Made by a program: the position numbers and the translations under genes. A stretch of DNA of 64,000 nucleotides from Nitratidesulfovibrio termitidis HI1 (GTDB taxonomy: Bacteria; Desulfobacterota; Desulfovibrionia; Desulfovibrionales; Desulfovibrionaceae). The notes under the pieces are model-generated. The model was not told the origin of the DNA. It ran no database searches and worked only from the letters and a program-made list of their open reading frames with translations. Location: the NCBI RefSeq assembly GCF_000504305.1, contig NZ_KI632512.1, positions 3,226,404-3,290,403 of the forward strand, read 5' to 3'. Shown here piece after piece: positions 17,061-24,632 of this stretch (its first letter is position 1; each line of letters opens with the position of its first letter).

Positions 17061-17140
17061 TTTTCATTTCGGACGGGAACTGCGCGAAGGAAGGGGGGAG
17101 GCGTTTCCCGGTCGGCTTTCCTGCCGGTTGGCAGTGGTCC

Positions 17141-17932
17141 CTACTGCAAGATGAACCCCATGGCCTTCAGGTCCTTGGCCCAGCAGCCCCACGGGCCGGT
17201 CAGGAAGGTGACCTGCATGGTCCTGGGGTTGAAGCGCACCTTGGCGTCCTGATCCAGATGGCACTGGCGGTCGTAGTTGGTGTGGGTGATGCGCAGGGTC
17301 CACGTGCCGTCCTTGTTGGGGCAGGTTTCCTCCACGTACACCGGGTGGCCGGTGGGCATGCCCCGGCCCTTGTTGGCGTCCAGCACCATTACCGACCCCG
17401 GCGTGGGGGTGCGGGTGGTGGCCCCGTTGCGCTGGGCGCAGGTGAACCACTGCACGGGGCTGGTGTCGCCCAGGCGGCAGGTGTCGATGCCGGTGCGGCA
17501 GCGGGCGTAGATCAGGCTTTGCGGCTGGCAGCGCCCGGTCACCTTCACCGTCTTGCCCTTCTTGTCCTTTTTCGTGGTGGTTGCGCCGGGGCGCAGCGAA
17601 TAGCACTGGCCGCGCGTCTTTTCCTGGTTCATGGACACGCACTGGCCTTGCAGTACGCCGGTCAGCGGGTCGCACGCGGCGTCGTCGGGCGTGGTGGGCG
17701 AGTGGGGCTTGCTGGCCGTCTCTCGCATTCTTGCGTCTTCGGCGTCCCTGGCATTCGGGGCTGCGGCATCAGGCTGGGGCTGGGCCGCAGGTGCGGAAGG
17801 TACGGCGTCGGGCGCTGCGGCGGGTTTGGCGCAACCGGAAAGCAGCAGGACCGTGGTCAGCAGCAGCATCGGCAGGGCCAGTGAACCCCGCATGACGGTG
17901 GCGCAAGAACGAAACGGGCGAATGCCGGGCAC
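17141..17932 (-). CDS. Putative lipoprotein of unknown function, Cys-rich
   Basis: Reading from GTG at 17932, which has GGAGGA four to five nt upstream, gives 263 residues. A membrane-spanning signal with the lipobox LLSGC follows, then an Ala/Pro-rich linker (about 40-80) and a C-terminal domain with several cysteines. That domain has the pattern SVMVLDANKGRGMPTGHPVYV, which recalls papain-like CHAP/NlpC folds, but I cannot identify the active-site triad with certainty. The longer frame to 18013 has no ribosome-binding site. It is probably an exported outer-membrane or periplasmic lipoprotein. The gap to 18387 holds no gene that I can support. Confidence 0.65.
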   Translation of the reverse strand: MPGIRPFRSCATVMRGSLALPMLLLTTVLLLSGCAKPAAAPDAVPSAPAAQPQPDAAAPNARDAEDARMRETASKPHSPTTPDDAACDPLTGVLQGQCVSMNQEKTRGQCYSLRPGATTTKKDKKGKTVKVTGRCQPQSLIYARCRTGIDTCRLGDTSPVQWFTCAQRNGATTRTPTPGSVMVLDANKGRGMPTGHPVYVEETCPNKDGTWTLRITHTNYDRQCHLDQDAKVRFNPRTMQVTFLTGPWGCWAKDLKAMGFILQ

Positions 17933-18387
17933 GGTTCCTCCGTTGGGGGGTGATGGCCGCGAATGATGAATGGGGCGGGCGGGGGCGCGGGCTGTACCGT
18001 GCCCGATCGTCACCGCCCGTGTGGTTGGCGTACATCCGTTGTCGTCGTCTATCTGCGCGGGTGCGGGCCGTCAATTGGATGATGGCTGGTGATGCCTCGA
18101 AGGATTGTCGGGCCGCAGCCGTGTGGCGGCTGGGGCGCGCGATGTCCGGGCCGGGGCTGCATTTTCGGGTGTTCTGCTGCATCGGGGGGTTGCGGCGGGC
18201 TGCCTGTACGATATGGTGGGGTCAAGTACCGCAGGAACAACCGGAACGCATGGGGTGAACGATGCACGCGGCACAGGGTGTTTGCGCCCGGAAGGCATAC
18301 GTACGGACGCAACGCGTCGGGCAGGGGGACGACCACATCGGGCAAACCGGGCGCATCGGGCACAGTGACAGTGGCACAACCGGCGTC

Positions 18388-18750
18388 ATGCGCCGTGCAC
18401 CGCTGGCAATCCTCGTGCTGCTGGCGGTCCTGCTTGCTCCCGTTTCCCCCGCCATGGCTCTGGACGACATGGCCAATCTCAAGGGCATGGGCGTGGTGGC
18501 GGCGGGGCAGGTGAAGCGGCTGGATTGCCCCATGTCGGGCCGGTTCGACTGTAACTCGTGGCCCACCAATTTCCTGAAATTCGAGTACGAAAACGTCTGC
18601 TTCGCCACCGACCCCGGCGTGTGCGGGGCCTACTGCAAGGGCATTCTGGCCACGGACAAGGGCAAGTCCGTGTATTTTTTCGAATCCCAGTCGGGGGGCG
18701 ACCTGGCCCAGCGCCGGGCGCGCGGGTATGAGTGCCCGCCGGGCTTCTAG
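18388..18750 (+). CDS. Small secreted protein with six cysteines
   Basis: From ATG 18388 the 120-residue product starts with a textbook signal peptide (RR, a long Leu/Val/Ala core, and a probable cut after PAMA near residue 24). The mature part of about 95 residues has a Cys-rich core (LDCPMSGRFDCNSW, NVCF, GVCGAYCKG) suggesting disulfides. An upstream ATG at 18262 has a slightly better ribosome-binding site (GGGGTG) but its 42 extra residues do not look like a protein. No family recognised. It is divergent from the lipoprotein at 17141 across about 455 bp. Confidence 0.55.
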   Translation: MRRAPLAILVLLAVLLAPVSPAMALDDMANLKGMGVVAAGQVKRLDCPMSGRFDCNSWPTNFLKFEYENVCFATDPGVCGAYCKGILATDKGKSVYFFESQSGGDLAQRRARGYECPPGF

Positions 18751-18877
18751 AACCATCCTGATGCTGCGACACGTTTCAGCGGCTGTTTCCTGATTGTTCC
18801 CCAGACGCACGGCACGGAAAACGGGCGGAACCGCATGCGGTTCCGCCCGTGTCTGTTCCTTTTTCGTGCCGCCGCGC

Positions 18878-19567
18878 CTACTTGTCGGCGGTATCCGGCA
18901 CGAATATCTTGTATTCGCTGTCCTTCTCGTGCTGCGGATGGTACGGCCCGTAGGGCATGGCGTTCAGGGCGATGGCGTTGGCCTGCATGGCGTAGGGCAC
19001 GTAGTCGGCCATGGCCGTGTTCATGGCCGTCACCACCACCTGCACCAGCAACCCGGCCAGGCCGCCGCCCGTGTTGTGGTTGGTCAGGTCTATGACCACC
19101 GTTCCGGAATAGTTCCACATCTTCTCGCCGGTGGTCGTGGACTTCAGTTCGCATTCCACGGCCACGGTCAGGTGCGAGGCCACCACGGCGTACGAGGTGT
19201 CCCACTTCTTGATGCGGGTGAACAGCACCGCGTCGGCCCCGAAGTATTCCTTCAGGGTGTTCAGCGGCAGGTCGTACAACTGGTGCCCGTCGGTGATGCC
19301 TTCATGGGCCAGGATGTCCGAGGACACCTCGTACGGCAGCACGTAGTACCCGGTGTACACCAGCGGTTCCTGGATGGTGGTGGAGTAGTACGTGGGCGCG
19401 TCCGCCGCCGTGGATTCGTTGATGGGCGGCAGCACCACGATGGAACGGGGCTTCTGTTCGTACATCAGCGGAAAGAGTTCCGCCTTGGTGGACTGCTGCG
19501 GCATGTGCGCGCAGCCGCCCAGCAGGGCAAGGGCCAGCAGCAGCACGGCGGCGATCTGTCTATTCAT
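18878..19567 (-). CDS. DUF799 (GNA1162-like) lipoprotein
   Basis: A 229-residue lipoprotein with lipobox LLGGC at about residues 15-19. The body shows the DUF799/GNA1162 pattern: RSIVVLPPINES near the start, a Tyr-rich stretch (YYST...YTGYYVLP) and FGADAVLFTRIKKW. The family has a TolB-like alpha/beta fold and usually sits beside CsgG- and DUF4810-type lipoproteins, as here. It is the last gene of the four-lipoprotein cluster and its start overlaps the end of the preceding gene by 8 bp. Its role in the outer membrane is unknown. Confidence 0.82.
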   Translation of the reverse strand: MNRQIAAVLLLALALLGGCAHMPQQSTKAELFPLMYEQKPRSIVVLPPINESTAADAPTYYSTTIQEPLVYTGYYVLPYEVSSDILAHEGITDGHQLYDLPLNTLKEYFGADAVLFTRIKKWDTSYAVVASHLTVAVECELKSTTTGEKMWNYSGTVVIDLTNHNTGGGLAGLLVQVVVTAMNTAMADYVPYAMQANAIALNAMPYGPYHPQHEKDSEYKIFVPDTADK

Positions 19568-20096
19568 GGGTGGCCCCCTCCCCGGCGGGCAGCACGGGTG
19601 CGTCGTTTACCGCATCGGCGGGGGTGATGACGCCATTCTTGTCGTCGGTGGCCGCTGCCGGGTCACCGGTCGCTGGCTTGTCATCGCCAGTGCCGGACGA
19701 GGCGTCCGCCCAGGCCAGCAGGCGTGTGGTGAACACCTTCGATTCCGGGTACAGCCGGTTTTCCGCCTCGAAGTACTTCTTCGCCTCGGCCATCTGGCCC
19801 GCCTTCAACTGGATGTAGCCGAGTTCGGCAAAGATGCCGGGCGGCACGCGCAGGTTGCGCTGTTCCGACTTGGCCACGATGTCCTGCATGGCCTTGACGT
19901 GCTTGTCCTGCTGTTCCTGCGCGGGGTTCTTGCGGCAGGCGTAGAGGGTGGAGGAGTAGTTGTCCATGCAGTACATGGAGTTGGCGGGCCTGGCGCAGCC
20001 GGTGCACAGCACGCACAGGGCGGCGGCCAGCAGCGCCAGTTGCGCGGCCCGCAGGGGGCGTGCCATGGCGTGAGCGGTCTCGTGCGTCATGGTCAT
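19560..20096 (-). CDS. DUF4810 lipoprotein
   Basis: A 178-residue lipoprotein starting at ATG 20096, with AAGGAG about 11 nt upstream inside the previous gene. After an Ala/Leu signal and LCTGC lipobox comes the DUF4810 pattern: SMYCMDNYSSTLYACRKNP, an acidic helix, and a TPR-like helical pair around GYIQLKAGQMAEAKKYFEAE. The last 45 residues are an Ala/Pro/Asp-rich tail. The family is known mainly as the middle partner of CsgG-DUF4810-DUF799 operons. It overlaps the upstream gene by 4 bp and the downstream gene by 8 bp, indicating tight coupling. Confidence 0.82.
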   Translation of the reverse strand: MTMTHETAHAMARPLRAAQLALLAAALCVLCTGCARPANSMYCMDNYSSTLYACRKNPAQEQQDKHVKAMQDIVAKSEQRNLRVPPGIFAELGYIQLKAGQMAEAKKYFEAENRLYPESKVFTTRLLAWADASSGTGDDKPATGDPAAATDDKNGVITPADAVNDAPVLPAGEGATHE

Positions 20097-20452
20097 GGGA
20101 CAAGTATCTCCTTGGTCATGCCCGCGCCCACCAGCACGGTGCGGTTCACCACCACCACGCCGTCGCGTTCGACGACGACGGTGTAACGGCCCGGGGGCAC
20201 CTCGTACACGGTGTCCTTGGTCTTGGGGGTGGTGTTCCAGTCCTTGGCGCCGCTGGACTGCCCCAGGGTGAAGGCGGGCAGGTCGTTCAGGCGTGCCACT
20301 GCCCCCCTGGCGTTGCCGGTGAACCAGAAATAGGCCTTGGTGTCGCCCTGCACCACGCCCTCGCGCGAGGCGCAGCCCGCGAACAGCCCGGTCAGCAGCA
20401 GCACGGCGGCCAGTGCCGCCAGTGTGGCGATGCGTATGGATATCTTGCGCAT
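20093..20452 (-). CDS. Small lipoprotein inserted in CsgG cluster (PEGA-like)
   Basis: A 119-residue lipoprotein beginning at ATG 20452 with GGGGG 5 nt upstream. Signal and lipobox (LFAGC) are followed by a short beta-rich domain: AYFWFTGN, DTVYEVPPGRYTVVVERDGVVVVNRTV. The GRYTVVVERDG pattern resembles PEGA or carboxypeptidase-regulatory-like surface domains. It lies between the CsgG and DUF4810 genes, where the usual three-gene module has nothing. It overlaps the next start by 4 bp (ATGG/TGA region), so it is likely made together with the others. Confidence 0.7.
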   Translation of the reverse strand: MRKISIRIATLAALAAVLLLTGLFAGCASREGVVQGDTKAYFWFTGNARGAVARLNDLPAFTLGQSSGAKDWNTTPKTKDTVYEVPPGRYTVVVERDGVVVVNRTVLVGAGMTKEILVP

Positions 20453-20460
20453 GATGCCCC

Positions 20461-21435
20461 CTAGCGAACTTCGCGGATGAAGAGTTTGCCGTAGTCGCCG
20501 GTGGTGTCCCATGCGGCCAGCGAGCCTTCCTGCAACGTGCAGGCGGAAACCTCGCTCTCCGGCGTGTCACCCAGGGTGGCAGCCACGCGCAGCCTGCCCA
20601 CCACCTTGCCGGGCAATACGATGTCCATGTTGGTCTGGGGGTTGCGCACCTTCTGCCCCTCTGCCACCACGTCGAACAGGTCGCCCGCCTTGATGTTCTG
20701 GGTCTTGCCGCCGGAAATCAGATACTGCCCGCCTTCCTGGGCCAGGATGTAGCCCTTCCAGGGGCGTTCCAGCAGGTTTTCGATGATGTTGGATGACACG
20801 TTGGTGATGGCTGCTTCGATGGCCTTGTCGTTCAGCGTGGTGTCGTACCCGGCGCGGCTGCCCACGCCCATGATGCTGCCCGCTTCGGAATAGGCTTCGC
20901 CGCTGCCTTCTTCGGAATGGATGATCTGGCCGGTGGCAACTTCCACCAGGCGGATATGTACCTTGGCGAAGGCCACCTGGCGCTTGGAGCGGCTGAACAC
21001 GCCCACGTCGCCCACGTCCTTGCGCCCGAATTCGGTGACGGAGCCCAGAATCAGGTAGTCCGCCATGTTGCGGTATTCACCCGCGCCGCCGATGCCCAGT
21101 TCCTTCTGGATCTTGTCCAGGTCGGCCCGCTCGATGAGGATGAACTTTTCGGTGGCCACCAGTTTGGAGGACAGGATGTCCACGGCCTGCTTGCCCAGGC
21201 GGTCGCGCGAATCCTTGTCCAGAAAAAAGCTCTGGCCGTACTTGGTCTCGTTGGTGAAGCGACCGATGGCGACTTTTCGCTTCACGCCCTTCTTGTCCAT
21301 GGCGGCGGCCTGCTGCACGGTGGGGCTTACCGCTGCCGGTGCCCCCTCCACGCGTTCCGCCCTGGGCCGCTCGGTGGTGGCGCACCCTGAGATCAGGAGC
21401 GCTGCGGCCAGCAAGGGAACCAATCTTTTCAGCAC
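20461..21435 (-). CDS. CsgG-family outer-membrane lipoprotein
   Basis: Translated from GTG 21435, the product has 324 residues. GTG is preferred to the ATG at 21450 because GGGGAGG lies 6 nt before the GTG and would be coding in the longer form. The lipobox is LLISGC. The CsgG signature runs from RKVAIGRFTNETKYG to ADYLILGSVTEFGR, with KVHIRLVEVATGQI and a C-terminal domain. CsgG proteins form outer-membrane secretion pores for curli, but no csgA/B/E/F genes are nearby. Instead it heads a lipoprotein cluster seen in other Gram-negatives, whose function is unclear. Confidence 0.85.
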   Translation of the reverse strand: MLKRLVPLLAAALLISGCATTERPRAERVEGAPAAVSPTVQQAAAMDKKGVKRKVAIGRFTNETKYGQSFFLDKDSRDRLGKQAVDILSSKLVATEKFILIERADLDKIQKELGIGGAGEYRNMADYLILGSVTEFGRKDVGDVGVFSRSKRQVAFAKVHIRLVEVATGQIIHSEEGSGEAYSEAGSIMGVGSRAGYDTTLNDKAIEAAITNVSSNIIENLLERPWKGYILAQEGGQYLISGGKTQNIKAGDLFDVVAEGQKVRNPQTNMDIVLPGKVVGRLRVAATLGDTPESEVSACTLQEGSLAAWDTTGDYGKLFIREVR

Positions 21436-21729
21436 GTTGTACCTCCCCAAAGGTTAGAACGGAAAATGAAAGTGATTGCTTACCAATAGATACACATCTT
21501 TACAATATGCATGGGGGGTTACTGGTCTGATTTGCGAATTTGTATAGTGGGGACCGATGGGGAATCGTGCCGCCGACATTGCGGCAGCATGCCCTGGGGG
21601 GCATCCTTCAATGGTCAGGCGCCGGAGCGCACCGGGGTGTCATGCTTTGCCCGTACCTGCCGATATGGTAGGGACAACGCAGCACGCCTCGCCGCACGGG
21701 GCCGCGCCCGTACATCTTCCGGAGGTTCC

Positions 21730-23418
21730 ATGCCCGCCACCGACACACCCCTCGCCAAATGGATGTTCCTGCACCTGCTGCACGGCCTCAGCCAGTCCGG
21801 TTACGCCATGTCCGGGGCCAACGAACTGCTGGGCGAACTGGACAGGTTGCCCCCGCAGCAGCAGAAGGCGCGGGTGTTGTTCGGCACCGGGCTGCTGCGC
21901 CAGGCCCTGCTGCTGAACCCGCTGGACGCGGGGCTGCGCGGGCTGGTGGGCCAGTTGGGGGCCATGGCCGCGCCGTCGCCCGCCTATGCCACGTGGCTGA
22001 AGGCCTCCGCCGCCGTGCTGGACGGCCTGCCGCAGGTGCCTGCCAACGAAGCCTTCGGCAGGGCCTGGGACCTGCCCGCAGACCCGGACGCGGTGCTGGC
22101 CGCGTGCCGCGACGCCACGGCGCCGGGCGACGTGTTCGCCTGCCTGATGCGCCTGTGGGAAATGGGCACGTGGGAGCATACGGCGGCGGGCATCGCGCAT
22201 TTTCTCGCATCCCCGGCGGCCCCGGCGGGCGCGGGCGTGCTGGCCCATGCTGCCCATGCGGCGGGCGACGCCGCCCTGCGCGACGAGTTGCTGGGCAGGG
22301 CGCTGCCGTGCCCGCTGACGATATTGCTGCGCGCCCGCATGGCCGAGGCCGCCGAAGACCTTTCCACGGCCCGCGCCCTGTACATGGAGGCGCTGGACGC
22401 CGAACCCGCCCTGTTGTTCCTGGTGCGCCATCTGGCCCAGATGGGCAGACCCGAGGCCCCGGCCTCGGTGCTGGAGGGGCGGCGCATCGGCGTGGGCTTC
22501 TACACCTGGAACAAGTTGCAGGTAACCCTGGATACCCTGGCCAGCCTGCTGGATTCGGACATCGGCGGGGCGCACGTGGCGCTCATCAACAACGGCTCCA
22601 CGGCGTTTTCGCGCGACGAGTTCGAGGCGGGCGTGCGCGCGGTGGCCGCCGGGCGGCAGGTGGAACTGATCCAGCTGCCCATCAACATCGGTGCGCCCGC
22701 CGCCCGCAACTGGCTGTGGCATCTGGACTCCATGCGCGACAGGGAACTGTTCGCCTTCCTGGACGACGACGTGCTGCTGCCGCACACCTGGCTGCGCAGC
22801 TACGTGCAGGACATGGACGAAATGCCCGGCACCGTGGTGGTGGGGCCGCAAGGGGTGAACCCCGGCAGCCTGCCCACGGTGCAGTACGTGGCCCGCTATT
22901 TCGAAAAGACCGGCAAGCACCTGATCCGGTTCACCAACAACGCCCCGCTGGTCATGGACTTCGGTCAGTATGGGCAGCGTCGCCCGTGCCTTTCGGTGAT
23001 GGGCTGCTGCCACCTGCTGGACAAGGCGGCCTGTGCCCGGCTGGGCGTGCCCGACTTCGACCTGCGCTTCTCGCCTTCGCAGGTGGATGACCTGGAGCAC
23101 GACATCCAGGTGTGGAAGGCGGGCGGCCGGGTGGTCTACGACGGCCGGGTGCGCGTGGTGCACCGTCAGGACGCCGGGCGCGCCGCGCCGCTGTCCGAGG
23201 CCTCGTGGGGGCACGTGTGGGGCAACCACTACAAGATGGAGCGCAAGTTCACCGAGCAGGAACTGGCCGACGTGGACCGGGCCACCCGCGCCGCCGACGT
23301 GGCCGACCTGGTCGCGGCCTACGAATCGGTGGCCGGGCAACTGCCGTCCGCCGCGCGGTCGTATGTGGGGTTGTGCGTGCGCTCCTTGCAGGCGGCGGCT
23401 GCCGAGAACGTGCTGTAG
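21730..23418 (+). CDS. Family 2-type glycosyltransferase with long helical N-terminus
   Basis: A 562-residue protein. Residues 1 to about 240 are Ala/Leu-rich helices with no recognised domain, perhaps TPR-like. A GT-A domain follows (about 250-490): GVGFYTWNKLQVTLDTL, INNGS, PINIGAPAARNW and a metal-binding FLDDDVLLPHTW near residue 343. ATG 21730 has GGAGG at 21721-21725. The upstream in-frame extension to 21511 crosses the likely promoter region and is rejected. Its acceptor is not deducible. A converging gene with sugar-transferase features lies downstream and shares the terminator at 23451-23490. Confidence 0.82.
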   Translation: MPATDTPLAKWMFLHLLHGLSQSGYAMSGANELLGELDRLPPQQQKARVLFGTGLLRQALLLNPLDAGLRGLVGQLGAMAAPSPAYATWLKASAAVLDGLPQVPANEAFGRAWDLPADPDAVLAACRDATAPGDVFACLMRLWEMGTWEHTAAGIAHFLASPAAPAGAGVLAHAAHAAGDAALRDELLGRALPCPLTILLRARMAEAAEDLSTARALYMEALDAEPALLFLVRHLAQMGRPEAPASVLEGRRIGVGFYTWNKLQVTLDTLASLLDSDIGGAHVALINNGSTAFSRDEFEAGVRAVAAGRQVELIQLPINIGAPAARNWLWHLDSMRDRELFAFLDDDVLLPHTWLRSYVQDMDEMPGTVVVGPQGVNPGSLPTVQYVARYFEKTGKHLIRFTNNAPLVMDFGQYGQRRPCLSVMGCCHLLDKAACARLGVPDFDLRFSPSQVDDLEHDIQVWKAGGRVVYDGRVRVVHRQDAGRAAPLSEASWGHVWGNHYKMERKFTEQELADVDRATRAADVADLVAAYESVAGQLPSAARSYVGLCVRSLQAAAAENVL

Positions 23419-23450
23419 GCAATTCCCGCCTACAGCGGGAGCAACCGAAA

Positions 23451-23490
23451 GCAAGAACGGCGCGCTCCGGAAGGGGCGCGCCGTTCTTGC
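23451..23490. terminator. Bidirectional terminator hairpin
   Basis: GCAAGAACGGCGCGC (23451-23465) pairs with GCGCGCCGTTCTTGC (23476-23490) across a TCCGGAAGGG region. It lies between two convergent genes, 33 nt after one stop and 28 nt before the other, so it can end both transcripts. Confidence 0.8.
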
Positions 23491-23517
23491 GTCGTGCGGG
23501 GTGAGGGAATGGAAGGC

Positions 23518-24537
23518 TTAACCTTGGGCGTAGCGGGCGCGCACCGCCCGGAACAGCTCGGGCATGCGGTCGTACTGGTGCACCATGACGGCGGGCAGGC
23601 CCGCGTCGTTCAGGATATCGCCGTGTGCGCCGATGCCGGGCGGAATGGCCTTGTAGCCCAGGGTCAGGATGGGACCGGTATTGTCGTGCGTGGTGACGCG
23701 GGGCAGGTGCCCGCCGTGCAGCAGGTGGTTGTGCACCCCCTGGTCGTACCCGGCCATGCCGGTGGGGGGTGGGGGCGTGCCATCGGGTGTTGATGGCGGG
23801 GGTGGCGGCGGCCCGGGCGAGAACGGCAGCAGCAGCCCGGTCAGCCGTTCCAGATAGTCCAGCATGGCGGCATGGCCGCCCACGGTGGTGCCGGAGCAGG
23901 AGATGCGCTGCCCGGCCAGCGCCCGCCAGGCCGCCTCGCCCAGGTGGCCGGTGACCCAGCGGGTCATGTACGGGCAGGTGCCGATGCTCATGCGGGCGTC
24001 TTCCAGGGTCACGTTCAGGCCGTCGGCCCACGGGAAGGAGAACGGATCGCGCTGGAAGATCACGTCGCGCACGTCGGTGATCAGGACGCGGGCATACGGG
24101 CGCGGGGCCTGCCGCAGCAGGTCCAGGTACAGGAAGTAGCGCAGGGCGTTGTAGGGCAGGTGGGCCAGCGCGGGCGGGCGCTCGAAGGGCTGGATGTCCG
24201 CGCCCATGGCGGCCATGCGGTCGGTGTCGCGGGTGGTGGGCGAGGTGAACAGCACGCACCGCCCCGTGAAACCGGTGGCCCGCAGGGATGCGAGGAATGG
24301 TCGCACGTCGCCCGCGTGGTATCCGGCGGCCAGCCCCATGATCATGTCAGGGCCGAGGTCGGGGCCGAGGTCGGGGCCGAGGTCGGGGCCGAGGGTGGGG
24401 CCGGACCCGGAGTCGGACCGGGGGCCGGAAGTGGTGCGCGCGGGCGCGTCTTTCGATGCGCTGGTGGGGCTATTCGGCGCGGCAATGGTGCCGCCCGACG
24501 CCATGGGGGAAATTGTGTGGGTGGGGGGCGTGGTCAC
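23518..24537 (-). CDS. Putative glycosyltransferase with intragenic 12-bp repeats
   Basis: A 339-residue protein. After a low-complexity first 65 residues comes an alpha/beta domain with MGLAAGYHAGDVRPFLASLRATGF and VLITDVRDVIFQRDPFSF (near 151-168). The DVRDV...DPF pattern is typical of metal-binding DXD loops in nucleotide-sugar transferases. A Pro-rich insert (PGPPPPPP) interrupts the domain near 245. The N-terminal low-complexity part contains four GPDL units from a 12-bp tandem repeat (24350-24400). If translation starts at the Met in GPDMIMG instead (ATG near 24345), the repeats would be noncoding. Substrate unknown. Confidence 0.65.
   Translation of the reverse strand: MTTPPTHTISPMASGGTIAAPNSPTSASKDAPARTTSGPRSDSGSGPTLGPDLGPDLGPDLGPDMIMGLAAGYHAGDVRPFLASLRATGFTGRCVLFTSPTTRDTDRMAAMGADIQPFERPPALAHLPYNALRYFLYLDLLRQAPRPYARVLITDVRDVIFQRDPFSFPWADGLNVTLEDARMSIGTCPYMTRWVTGHLGEAAWRALAGQRISCSGTTVGGHAAMLDYLERLTGLLLPFSPGPPPPPPSTPDGTPPPPTGMAGYDQGVHNHLLHGGHLPRVTTHDNTGPILTLGYKAIPPGIGAHGDILNDAGLPAVMVHQYDRMPELFRAVRARYAQG
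24350..24400. repeat. 12-bp tandem repeat, about four copies
   Basis: The unit GGGGCCGAGGTC repeats four times with a degenerate fifth. It encodes GPDL repeats in the minus-strand gene. The unit is a multiple of three, so slippage would change protein length without a frameshift. Confidence 0.9.
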
Positions 24538-24632
24538 GCCACAGGCTTGCCCCGCGTCGCGTCAAATTGCAAGTGCGGCTGGGCCGTTCCGGGCCGGGTT
24601 GTTGCCCTGCCCCGCCCTTGCCATTCCAGAGG

